The translations under genes and the position numbers were made by a program. Below the pieces are notes generated by a model that saw nothing but the letters and a program-made list of their open reading frames with translations, was not told the origin of the DNA and made no database searches. Positions 21,407-30,000 of a DNA stretch of 30,000 bases are shown here, one piece after another. Where the stretch lies: NCBI GenBank assembly GCA_012295275.1, contig CM022667.1, positions 21,919,672-21,949,671 of the forward strand, given 5' to 3'. Every line of letters begins with the position of its first letter. Position 1 is the stretch's first letter. This stretch comes from Chrysomallon squamiferum (taxonomy: Eukaryota; Mollusca; Gastropoda; Neomphalida; Peltospiridae).

Positions 21407-23748
21407 GACCATAGAAAACTTGTCAGTCAAATGACATGGTGATATTTCATAACTTTTAGTTTAGTTAATATATACAAACTTCATTTTCACTATTCACGAC
21501 ACAATTAAAAAAAAAAATTATATAAAACTATCTGTATAAATGAATGGATGTATACTTCGATCCTGCATTGAGTATCTCTTCTTATGGTACATTTCCAGCC
21601 ATAAGCATTTGAGATAAAGGAATTTTTTATCTGGATTATTATTATTAGTATTATTTTTATATTAAACAGTATTATTGTCTTATTATTACTAATTGCTATT
21701 CTTTCAGTAGATCTTTTTCATATTATTATTATTTCTATAAATATTTTTCAATCCATTATTATTTGTTATTATTTCTGTAGAAGTTTTATATGTCATTATT
21801 ATTATAGATGTTTGGTCCACCAAACATGACACAAATACACTTCCCCCTGTGCACCTTACTGACAAATAGCAAACAAGAACGACTGACAATGCAGCTGCTG
21901 AATGTCCTTGATCGTGGTCTTCTGCTTCACTGTAAAAATAATGACATCTATGCTACTAGAAAATGCAGGTGAAAAAACCTAATATAACTTTAACATTACC
22001 AACTACCATGTCATAAATGTTAACATTAACAGTAGGATTTGTGTCTGTGCAGTTAGTTATCTTTTCATTCCAGCTATGGCAGGTTTATCAAAAGATATAT
22101 TGTTCTGTCTACAGGGAGGAAAATATAAATATTAATCATCAAGACTATTCTACAGAACTGAGGCAGCAGATATTTTCTGTCATGTCATCATTTTGAAATA
22201 CAAAACTATTAATAAAGTATAAAATATAATAGACAAAAACAGATAATAATTTGTTATTTCAGCTGAACCTATTGTTATAATTTTGGTTATTTTTGTTGTT
22301 ATTTATTTTCTTTCTTTTTTTTAATTGTAGATTGGTAATTTTTGTTGTTCCGGCAAACTCAGAAAATCGCCAGCCAAAAAAACTGAAGCGAGACAGTGAA
22401 CCTATGAAAATCTTTGACTATGCACTGTTTATGGACTGTTTACAGAAATATGTCTGTGGTCAACTCAAGGAACCTCCCACAGCTGAAGTTCTCATTGGAT
22501 TTGGACAAGACTGGAAATCAGAAACTAACCCAACAAACAACCTTCTCATTTCTGCATCTGTTTTTCATTCACTGGCTTTTTACTATTTAGCTAAGGTAAT
22601 TTTCATAATGATAACCATAATGATCATCATGATGATGATCAAAATATTGATAATGGTGATGATTGTGGTGATGGAGAAATAATGCAAAGTATAAATATGG
22701 ACAGACAGACAGGCAGACAAACCAGTAGGCAGATTCACAGATACATAGATAAATAGATAGACAGTATAAAAAAATCCTTTGAAACTGCAAACATGAATAC
22801 CAAGTAAAAACAGTGCGAATGGAAATTTAGAATAATAAAATGTCTGCAAATATATTATAAACAAACTGACCATTCTCTGAAAATAGCCATGGTTAAAGAT
22901 TTCCAAATTAAAAACAGTACAGGATTTAATGGTTTCTACATTATCTTGCAGTGTCATCTGCTGAATGCCATTGATCAGTCCATTTGTAATTCAAGTCAGC
23001 TTCAGATTTCCCAGACTGATAGTATGGATATATGTCTTAACAAACAGCGTGATCAGTTGCGTGCATTATATGAGATTTTAAATTTGGAAAAACCTCAGCA
23101 TATGTAAAAGCAGACCTTTAAGGTCAGTGAAACAAGAAAGCAAAATTTTTGTTTAATGAAGCACTCAACACTGTTATTCTGTCTGATCATATGGCATTGT
23201 AAATAAAGTTAAAGGACCAACTGAGGTTAAAGAAAACCAAATCCATGCTGTAAACATGCAGTGGGTTATTTCTCTTAATAATGTGTTGGCGCTTAAAGTT
23301 AATAGATAATTAAATGTTTAATTACAAACACACAGACACACATATATATAGACAGATAGATAGAAATTTGTATATAGATGCATATAGATAGATATATTTA
23401 TATATAATGGACACACAAACACACACACACTCTGACACATATATCACATGTATATACATGTAGATAAAGAAATATATAGAGATATAGACAGATATTGATA
23501 TTGATACTGATTTTGGTAATGATGATATCCAAAAAGAGAAAACAGTTATTTTCAGCAGAAAGTCCATTCACAAAAAGAGAAATATTCAGCTGAAAATCAG
23601 TTATTTTTTATTTTTTCAGTTCAAAATCCTGGATTATCCCTTGGAGATTTCCAAATCAGATGAATGGGATAAACTCACTGACAAACTGAAAGAGCTGGAA
23701 ATGAAAAAGCATTCCGAATTTGTTTGTTACAGAACAGCTATTTCCTAA
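16774..23748 (+). CDS. IRF: Interferon regulatory factor (IRF) family transcription factor
   Basis: Coding exons: 16774-16944 (exon from 16749), 17437-17611, 18076-18170, 18402-18431, 18895-18931, 20223-20333, 20451-20600, 21046-21176, 21808-21968, 22331-22595, then 23620-23748 or 22952-23107. Phases agree throughout, giving about 484 or 493 residues, usual for IRFs. The DNA-binding domain (residues about 8-115) has the five-tryptophan pattern (W13, W28, W40, W48, W59), and its recognition helix reads TRLRCALNK. The IAD starts near residue 258 and includes GCRLFYGP, LLNVLDRGLLL and IGFGQDW, most like the IRF4/5/8 type. The linker exons (18076-20600) are poorly conserved. IRFs bind GAAA-type elements and dimerise through the IAD. 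The ATG at 16774 has G at -3 and +4. Exact orthology to a vertebrate IRF is unresolved. Confidence 0.93.
17305..17402. repeat. Short tandem repeat, GTAGATCATACGCCAAAGTAG type
   Basis: Three to four degraded units of about 28-30 bp, each with (A/T)GCCAAAGTA, partly converted to (CT)n. It sits about 35 bp before the acceptor of the second DNA-binding-domain exon. Related units (GTAGATCATGCACCAAAGTA) occur at 29237-29310. Confidence 0.7.
17656..17706. repeat. T-tract/A-tract inverted repeat
   Basis: About 22 T followed directly by about 29 A, 45 bp after the exon ending at 17611. It is perfectly self-complementary over about 22 bp. It may be two abutting poly(A) tails or a region of assembly error. 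Confidence 0.85.
17780..17954. repeat. Dispersed repeat, copy C (rearranged order)
   Basis: 17780-17838 matches 14467-14525 without mismatch over 59 bp. It is followed, after an (AAAC)-rich spacer, by the ATATCGATATACCTTTT motif (about 17904-17954) that comes first in copies A and B. The order of the two parts is therefore swapped. Confidence 0.75.
18402..18431 (+). CDS. IRF: Candidate 30-bp IRF micro-exon
   Basis: Flanked by TTAG and GTACTT, it encodes DFRTKVELQK in phase 0/0. Including or skipping it leaves the frame intact. It is in the non-conserved linker, so support comes only from splice sites and frame. Confidence 0.45.
18564..18620. repeat. (AGT)n/(AAT)n microsatellite
   Basis: About 43 bp of AGT triplets followed by AAT triplets. 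A (CA)n tract of about 35 bp follows at 18713-18747. Confidence 0.9.
18952..19020. repeat. (AAT)n microsatellite
   Basis: About 69 bp of AAT triplets starting 20 bp after the splice donor at 18932. Confidence 0.95.
19380..19890 (-). pseudogene. Decayed Tc1/mariner-like transposase
   Basis: Minus-strand reading gives the C-terminal region of a Tc1-type transposase. PWPA joins by a +1 shift to MSRDLNP (about 19660-19625; family pattern WPA-SPDLNP). It continues in one frame with one stop through HEDWNRIYQNQIQRLI and a terminal GGYMRY (about 19440). Further upstream, YLEGHQYQHEIL (about 19800-19765) fits the segment preceding the C-terminal catalytic region. Frameshift and stop codons show it is dead. 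Terminal repeats were not located. It lies in an IRF linker intron, opposite to the gene. Confidence 0.7.
21368..21406. repeat. (TTA)n microsatellite
   Basis: About 39 bp of ATT triplets in an intron inside the IAD-coding region. More scattered ATT runs follow at 21640-21800, close to the acceptor at 21807. Confidence 0.9.
22952..23107 (+). CDS. IRF: IRF alternative terminal exon 1 (proximal)
   Basis: The acceptor TTATCTTGCAG ends at 22951 and the frame is phase 0, matching the donor at 22595. It encodes 51 residues and a TAA. QLQISQTDSMD followed by a helix RDQLRALYEIL matches the IAD end of vertebrate IRF5-type proteins (L-x-I-S-x-x-D, then a helix). An AATAAA lies at 23202-23207. It cannot be internal, because it ends in a stop. 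Both it and the exon at 23620 look genuine. Confidence 0.75.
   Translation, partial: CHLLNAIDQSICNSSQLQISQTDSMDICLNKQRDQLRALYEILNLEKPQHM
23202..23207 (+). promoter_or_regulatory. Candidate polyadenylation signal for the proximal IRF isoform
   Basis: AATAAA 95 bp after the stop of the proximal terminal exon, followed by AAGTTAAAGG. Confidence 0.5.
23330..23500. repeat. GATA/TAGA- and CA-rich simple sequence
   Basis: Mixed ATAGATAG, ACACAC and TATATA runs between the two IRF terminal exons. Reading frames here are repeat artefacts. Confidence 0.8.
23620..23748 (+). CDS. IRF: IRF alternative terminal exon 2 (distal)
   Basis: The acceptor TTTTTTCAG ends at 23619, phase 0. It encodes 42 residues and a TAA. 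DYPLEISKSDEWDKLTDKL carries the same L-x-I-S-x-x-D motif plus a following helix as the proximal exon, so it replaces the same structural element. AATAAA hexamers lie at 23873-23878 and 24144-24149. Confidence 0.75.
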   Translation, partial: FKILDYPLEISKSDEWDKLTDKLKELEMKKHSEFVCYRTAIS

Positions 23749-23872
23749 ATGAATCCATTCGGATAGTTGTTGGTAAAATATCAGTGTAAAATTGTAATAG
23801 ACAGCATTTGACAAAGAAGAAGAAATTCAATAAGGACAAAATGAGAAAAAGGTTGATTTTGCATTTCAAAAA

Positions 23873-23878
23873 AATAAA
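23873..23878 (+). promoter_or_regulatory. Candidate polyadenylation signal for the distal IRF isoform
   Basis: AATAAA 125 bp after the distal stop. A second one at 24144-24149 (CCAATAAAG) is an alternative. Confidence 0.45.
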
Positions 23879-24149
23879 GTAAAAAAACTAAAAATTATAT
23901 TTATGATGGTTTATTGTTATAATCATTTATTTTAAAAAGTTTTATAAAACTATTAATTATTTATATTTTTAAATTTTCTTTTAAATGAGGTGTGGTTTTT
24001 ATGGTTCTTCTATTTATTTATTTTATTTTTATCTTTCATATTTTATTTCCTGTGTTGTTGAGTTTGAAGTATTATTAAATTATCTAACCCAGGTAACCTG
24101 TGTAAAGATGTGTGCAGTCTTCTATAAATATTTTCTGATATCCAATAAA

Positions 24150-25170
24150 GTAAATACTAAAACAAAAATGTAAATATACAATTATTGTTTATTTCTCATT
24201 GTAACTGCTAATATTTTTTGTTAAACCCATTTTACACTTAGAATAATTTTATGTTCTGATTAAACATTTTGTGGAGATTTTTTTTTTTTTTAGTATATAG
24301 AACTGTTACGTATTTACTTAATATGCATACACCATACTATTTGTTATCTTTATATTTCATAATCAGTTTATAATTGATAATATGTTGTTATATAACTGTG
24401 TTGAAATAAAATACAGATTTAACTAATTTTAGGAAATAGTTTATTATTAATTTTTAAGTTAATACATGGTGTTTAGATAATCTAATCAGTGAACAGATAG
24501 ATTTTTTTCATTATTTTTTTCAACATGCAAACATATATCAAAGATTTAAAATTCAGTGGTCAGATTTCTGTGATTTTTTTATTATGGAATACCTTAAGAA
24601 ATAATAGGTTATTCTTAATAAACTATTTAATTATTATAATTTTACAAAATAATAATTAAAGATACATAAACAATTAACATTCTGATAACAGGCAAATTAA
24701 CCTCTAAATGTTATCTGTTTATATGTTAATTAAAGGTTTTTTATAACAGCCATGTATATAGTAGATGCTTGCCTCTCCGCTATATACATTGGAAATAACT
24801 ATTTATTCTTTAAGTGGTCATATATGTACATATATTATGCAATGTACACTCTCTATTATACAAATATACACAGAAATAAACAAAAATTCTATATATTCCC
24901 TTTAATATCATATTCACATCAGTTAATTTGTCAATATGCCACATGTCAGGAAACCAAACCAGAAAATCAGAATGGAAATTGTCTGAGTCAGGCTACATAA
25001 TAACTTATTTCTTTTCCATTTCACAGTCTAACTTAAAAGCACAGTGTGGTTGTATACTACTTTTAGATAGGAACATCATTAGCAACAGTTGGGCAGATTT
25101 TTATTTACTGAGCAACTTAAAAAAGTGATATGGATATATTTGTTGAAAAAGTTGACACATTTAATAACAA
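24150..25170. other. Intergenic AT-rich DNA
   Basis: Downstream of IRF. No exon, RNA gene or clear repeat family recognised. Short ORFs at 24752-25128 overlap one another in different frames and have no protein-like features. Confidence 0.55.
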
Positions 25171-25179
25171 TAAGGTTTT

Positions 25180-27690
25180 TTTAGCTTTTTTTGAATATCT
25201 AAAAACTTGACAGCTTTGTCTGGTTTATACTGGGGTTTTATCATATTATATACAAACTTGATAATAGGATCAGATTCAGTTTTTGGGGTTAAATTGTCTA
25301 CACACTTGATAACAATATGTGATTTAAGTTGACCGTTTGTGTGATTACCTCTCAATTAGACAGCACTGGTGTGAGTTACGTTGTTCTGTAGGAACATCTA
25401 TACACTTCAATATATGATTTACCTGGACTGTTTTGTTTGATTATCTAAACAACTTATGTTGATTGCTAATGATAAACTTAAATATATGACTCAGCTTGTT
25501 CTGTTAGATTATCTACTCATCCTGTATCAGAATCTGTACATTGGATAACTGTACCTGGTTTATGTCATTTTGTTTGATTATCTATATACTTGATATTAAT
25601 TGGGATTTGTTTGTTGGATTACCTAAAAACTTGTCTGATTGTTTTGTTCATTCTTAATCATATTGTTCTGTTGTATTATCTGCGTAACAGCCTCTGATGC
25701 AGGTACTTTCATGGATTATCTACATATTCAATAACAGTTTTTCATTTGATTTGAAAACAGAATGTCATTTAGGCTGGATACACTACAAGATTATTTTTTT
25801 ATAAAGAAGTATTTCAGTCAGATTCTTTTCTTGATAATCTGCAGACTGTTTCATGTTATATTATCTATACACTAGATAACTGCATCTCATCCTGGTTGTT
25901 TTGTCAGTTAACTACACATTGTGGACTGATTTGGATTGACTATTTGTCTACACTTTTGAAAGCAGCATCTAATTTAGGATATTTTCATACCTTATCTAGT
26001 CAGTAGATAACAGTATCTAATACGATTCTTTTGTTGAATCAGCTAAATAATATATAAAGTATCTGAACTGGGCAGTTCAGTAACTATCTCTTGTTTTGTT
26101 AGATTATCTGCAGACTCAGCAACATCAAGCAATTTATGTTATTTTCAGATTTTGTCCATACTCTGCAAACAGCATCTATTTGTATCAATTTTGGTGAGTG
26201 TTTCTGGATGGTGTATATACTGGATAAAAGTAATTGAGTTAGATTGCTTTATTTATTATTATTATTATTATCTCTTTTTTTTTTTTGGATTATCTGTTGT
26301 ATTCAGGGTATTTTATTAGATAATCTCAGATTTTCTTTATATTGGTTTATCTATATTCTGAATAAGACAATCTCAGATAGAGTGGCATGTTGACTTACGA
26401 GTTTAATTTGTTCTGTGATCGAGCTTGTATATCAATTTTCCCAACTGAAATTAATTGAAATACCATTAATCTGTTTCAGCACCCCAAAAACCACCCCATT
26501 TTTTTTATAATGTGTTTTTAAATAAGAAAAATGCATTTATAAATGACAAATATTATAAATTTATGAAAAACAAAATAAAAGAGAATGTAAAGAAATAAAT
26601 TGGTTTTGTAAAGTGTATTAATCTTGGAGATCAGACAAATTATTTTGATGTCTTTGGCTGGAGTTACAGCCTTTATTGACTCCTTCAGCTTCAGTTTGGT
26701 ATTTTGCTCATACTGCCTAGCCACACTGACTACATGCACACCTCGCTTGTGTTTTTCTATGAATTCAAGCTTTAATTCAATGGACATCATCTGCTTCTTC
26801 TTCTCAGCACTGTCCTTTGCATTCACATTCATAGGATCCATGGCCAGAAAAAAAAGAAATTTGGCAAAATACTGCACAAAATGCAAGCACAACACAACAG
26901 AGATACTTCTGTGATGAGGTAACCACATGAAGGAAACAAATGAGATGTGGGATGCTGGCCAGATGTTATGTTGTTCGTTGCACCAACTAGCAGTGGTGTA
27001 TCTGAAACTCACTCTTAACTCAGATTTTGGCTCACAACTCAAAGCAAAAAATTGACCGGGAGACTGCTCGTAACTCAAAAAATTTGTAAGTGAGGCACTC
27101 TCAAGTCGAGGTACTACTGTACTAGATAATATCTGATTTCATCTGATTATTTTGTTAAACTATCTTCATGTTATAAAACATCTCATTCAGCTTGTTGTTT
27201 TATTGAATTTATATCTACATACTTCAAAGGTATGATTTGGATCAGCCATTCGATTATTTATACATTTGGTGCTAATATGAAATTTGGAAAAACCAATGTT
27301 TTCATTATCTGTTTCTTGATTCAGGTTTTGCTGGAATATCTACATACTGGTTGTTGTTTTGTTTGTCTGTCTGCATCCATATCAAATGATTTAGATTGTT
27401 TCATTAGTTAACACTATTTCATTTAGGTCATTTCATTAGATTATCTGTACACATATAAGCTTAGTTTCTTTTCATAAATTGTTAAATCACTTCATAACAA
27501 TACCTAATTTTTAATATTTTCTTAGATAATCTACACCACTGATAACAGTAGTATATTTATATGTTTGTTTTTTTTAATTTAATTTTTATTTATGATTATC
27601 TACACACTAGTTGACAGTTATCTCATGTAGGTAATTTTATTGCATTATCTACACCCATAATTATATATGATTTAGTTTGTCTGTTACATT
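25180..27690. repeat. Degenerate tandem repeat, GATTATCTACACACTTGATA type
   Basis: A motif close to GATTATCTACACACTTGATA, followed by variable TATCTGATTTAG- and TTGTTTTGTT-like sequence, recurs with irregular spacing of about 40-70 bp. Examples start at 25439, 25507, 25576, 25617, 25673, 25714 and, on the far side of the Tigger-like insertion, about 27597 and 27642. Units are strongly diverged, implying an old array. It has no open frame. Confidence 0.7.
26380..27119 (-). mobile_element. Non-autonomous Tigger/pogo-like DNA transposon, copy 2
   Basis: 740 bp flanked by TA (26378-26379 and 27120-27121), the target duplication of this superfamily. Inverted ends are TTGACTTACGAGTTTAATT near 26389 and CGAGGTACTACTG at the other end. 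The minus strand encodes, from about 26841, a truncated transposase N-terminus with a lysine-rich start, then SIELKLEFIEKHKRGVHVV and ARQYEQNT, then KESIKAVTPAKD, typical of the Tigger (CENP-B-like) helix-turn-helix. The catalytic part is absent. It is inserted inside the degenerate tandem array and is inverted relative to copy 1. Confidence 0.85.
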
Positions 27691-27699
27691 GGTTTCTGC

Positions 27700-28160
27700 T
27701 GTTCAGCAGTTTTCACAATCTGTAAGCTTGTAACAGATTTTAATTCCATGGTTCACAAAAGAAACATTTCTCAGTTAAATATAAGGAAAACCTTAAATTT
27801 TATGTCTGGGTCTTATTATTAATTTACAATTACCATATTTCATATTTTAATTTAAATTTCTATTTATTTAAATTTTTTATTTTATATAAATTTCATTCCT
27901 TGGAAATTATTTATGTCTAATTCTTTTTAAACCTTACTATTTATTTTGGATGTAATATTCTAGTGCTAGTGGCATGGTTTAAAAAATCTTAATCATGTTG
28001 ACTTGGTCTTCCAATTCAATTTTCATTTTCCAAGAACATCACAACAGAAGATATTCAGCATTTCATTAAAATAAGGAAAACTAAATTTAATTTCTGGGTG
28101 ATAGTACTAATGGCTGATTTACAAATTAAATTATTTCTTTTAAATGTTCCTTTAATGTCC
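27700..28160. other. Intergenic AT-rich DNA
   Basis: Unique-looking AT-rich sequence between the tandem array and the hAT-like element. No feature seen. Confidence 0.5.
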
Positions 28161-28168
28161 CTTTAAAA

Positions 28169-28452
28169 CACTGGTTTTAAACCTTTTTCATTATGCGACC
28201 TCTTATGAGCAATTCAATATGACTGATGACTCCCTTTAAAAATTTTGATTCAATAATGTCTAGGGTTACCATATTTTCATCAACAAAAGACAGTTCAGAA
28301 GGAATCTATATTCACTACGATGGGTCCCAAACCTACCTACATGTTTTTATTTATTCCTCCTTCCAAGAAAAAAGCTAGAACACACCCTCGCTCAAAAACA
28401 ATCTTATGACCCCTCAAAAAAAGGCTGGCAATCCCCAAGTTGAAAACCTGTG
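28169..28452. mobile_element. hAT-like MITE
   Basis: 284 bp with inverted ends CACTGGTTTTAAACCT (28169) and AAGTTGAAAACCTGTG (ending 28452), 12 of 16 bases paired. It is flanked by CTTTAAAA (28161-28168) and CTTTAAAG (28453-28460), an 8-bp target duplication with one mismatch. The 8-bp duplication and the CA-TGGTT-type ends followed by a GCGACC motif are typical of non-autonomous hAT elements. No coding capacity. Confidence 0.8.
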
Positions 28453-28460
28453 CTTTAAAG

Positions 28461-30000
28461 GATTAAAATGACAATCTATAATTTTATATAATCATACACT
28501 GAAGAACAAATTCTTAAGACAAAAATAATTTTAAAAAACCCAGTTTGCCTTTTTGTCAGAGCACCTTTGTTCTTTGGAAAAATCATATCTCCAAAAACTT
28601 ATTTCAAAAGATGTTTATCAAATATGCATTATCTATTTAATAAAGTATTCTTTTTATGAAGATTTTAATAGAGGTAGACTCAGGTCTGTTTCACTAATAG
28701 ATGAACAAGAGATCATTCCTGAGTCAGTGTTGTCTTTTGTGAATATGTAATTTTTAAAAATTATTTTCAGTGTTTATTTCTGAAGAGTTATAGATATAGA
28801 GTTGTACCTGAGGGGTTATTTATCAGGCACTACCACTTCATTTCAAATGGCTATTAGTATTAATCAATAAATGCAGGTGTTATTTGTAAAACATAAGGCA
28901 GAATGTTAAAAAAGATAGGTCTAAATGTGTATTTTAAATAATCTATTTGTAATTGACCATTTTCATTTCAGAATAGATATACAATTTGGTAAAGAACCTT
29001 CCAATCATATCTTTATTATTTCTGTTGGCTACAGATGATGAAGAATGCTGAAGATCTTTTTACTTGCGTTTCAAGCAGATGTTTGCTCAATTCATCAATA
29101 AAATAATTCAAATTTGTATACTTTTTAGCCCTTGTTCTGATAAATTATAAATATATAATAAAAGGACAATTTTTTTATTTAAGACGTGAAAATGAATAAT
29201 AAAAAACCAAGAATAAACAAATTAATAATTTTTCATGTAGATCATGCACCAAAGTAGATTTTGCTTGGTGCAGATCATTAGATTGAGTAGATCAAACACC
29301 AAAGTAGCACAGATTTTTTTGTTAAAGTTTGAGAGAAATATATTTATAAAGTAGGCTTTAAATCACTGTAATCCATTCTTTGTAATTATAGTTTTTATAA
29401 TATATTTTTACTAAATTTATTATTATTACTACTATTAAATCATTACTATTATTATTATCATCATTATCATCATCATTATTTTTTTATTATTATATTTTAA
29501 TATTGTTTTGTGTTATTTTAAATTTATTGTGAAGTCATTTTGTTAGGATGCTTTATTAATATAATCTTTTCTTTTATTTTTTATATTTTTATTCTGTTAT
29601 TTTTTTCAATCATGTGTGAAATGGTGTGAATGAACATTTAAATTTTAATAATTTACAAGTGGTTTGAAAACATATTTTTATTATTATTATTATTCTACTT
29701 TTTAAATTCTTTTTTATTTTTATTTTTTTAATTTATTCTTATTTTAAATGTGAGAGATTTCTAAAGTAAGTTCAATATAAAAATTAAGATAAACAGATAC
29801 ATCATTTTACCAGTGTTTTTATGATTTTCACATAAAAAATATTAAACTCATAAATGCCTGTAATTGAAAATGCAATATCCCATATAATTTTAGAAATATT
29901 TCCTAACAGTTGTTAAGAACTGATATAAAAAGAAGAAAGAGTCCCACAAAAAAACAAACATAATTGTTAAATATTAGAAGTATCTCAGCATTTTATATTA
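28461..30000. other. Intergenic AT-rich DNA to window end
   Basis: Contains two GTAGATCA-type units (29237-29310) and scattered (ATT)n runs (29415-29490, 29680-29695). A 65-codon frame at 28553-28750 has no recognisable family, splice context or codon evidence. No gene called. Confidence 0.5.
29237..29310. repeat. Two GTAGATCA-CCAAAGTAG repeat units
   Basis: GTAGATCATGCACCAAAGTA (29237) and GTAGATCAAACACCAAAGTA (29287), 50 bp apart, with a related GTGCAGATCATTAGA between them. They match the units at 17305-17402 near the IRF DNA-binding-domain exon. Confidence 0.7.

Noticed and set aside
22583-22957. Minus-strand frames overlapping IRF intron 22596-22951
   Set aside because: Composition follows GAT/ATG simple repeats, the frames lie antisense to real IRF exons, and there is no family resemblance.
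26624-26914. 96-codon + strand frame
   Set aside because: It is the antisense shadow of the transposase N-terminus on the minus strand of copy 2.
25180-27690. CRISPR-like array
   Set aside because: The sequence is animal nuclear DNA; units are degenerate and spacing irregular, as in an old minisatellite.
28553-28750. 65-codon frame considered as a possible exon
   Set aside because: No recognisable domain, no good acceptor at its start and no partner exons.

Overview
Eukaryotic (animal) genomic DNA: AT-rich, intron-dense, full of microsatellites and decayed transposons. Two protein-coding genes lie head-to-tail on the + strand. The proteins are clearly homologous to vertebrate families but diverged. 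A short relic near 4.56 kb resembles, from memory, a repeat common in cephalopods. My best guess is a mollusc, probably a cephalopod; this is inference and no species is claimed.

Layout. 1-2198: intron or upstream sequence of the first gene, with repeats and microsatellites. 2199-9076: eight exons of TBC1D20, a Rab1 GTPase-activating protein with a C-terminal membrane anchor; its N-terminal exon(s) lie outside the window or were not recognised. Its introns hold a non-autonomous Tigger/pogo element (about 2470-3038) and a decayed Ty3/gypsy pol fragment on the minus strand (5715-6240). 9077-13200: 3' UTR and intergenic AT-rich DNA. 13200-23900: an interferon regulatory factor (IRF) gene. It has an N-terminal tryptophan-repeat DNA-binding domain (exons at 16774 and 17437), a linker spread over small exons (18076-20600), and an IRF association domain (IAD; 21046-22595 plus a terminal exon). 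A decayed Tc1/mariner transposase (minus strand, about 19380-19890) sits in a linker intron. 23900-30000: no gene seen; a degenerate tandem repeat (about 25180-27690) is interrupted by a second Tigger-like element (26380-27119), and a hAT-like MITE lies at 28169-28452.

Most notable: the IRF gene appears to have two alternative terminal exons (22952-23107 and 23620-23748). Both join in phase 0 to the same upstream exon, both encode the last IAD strand-helix segment around an L-x-I-S-x-x-D motif, and each has an AATAAA downstream. It also appears to have two candidate promoters. One (13767-13857) carries two consensus kappaB sites, the second fused to a STAT/GAS-type TTCNNNGAA. The other (16272-16540) has a TATA box, a GAS-type site and an IRF element, and leads into a first exon that adds 22 in-frame residues. 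Together these suggest an invertebrate immune transcription factor wired for NF-kappaB, STAT and IRF input, with at least two C-terminal isoforms. Exon boundaries come from reading frames and splice consensus only; no transcript evidence was available.
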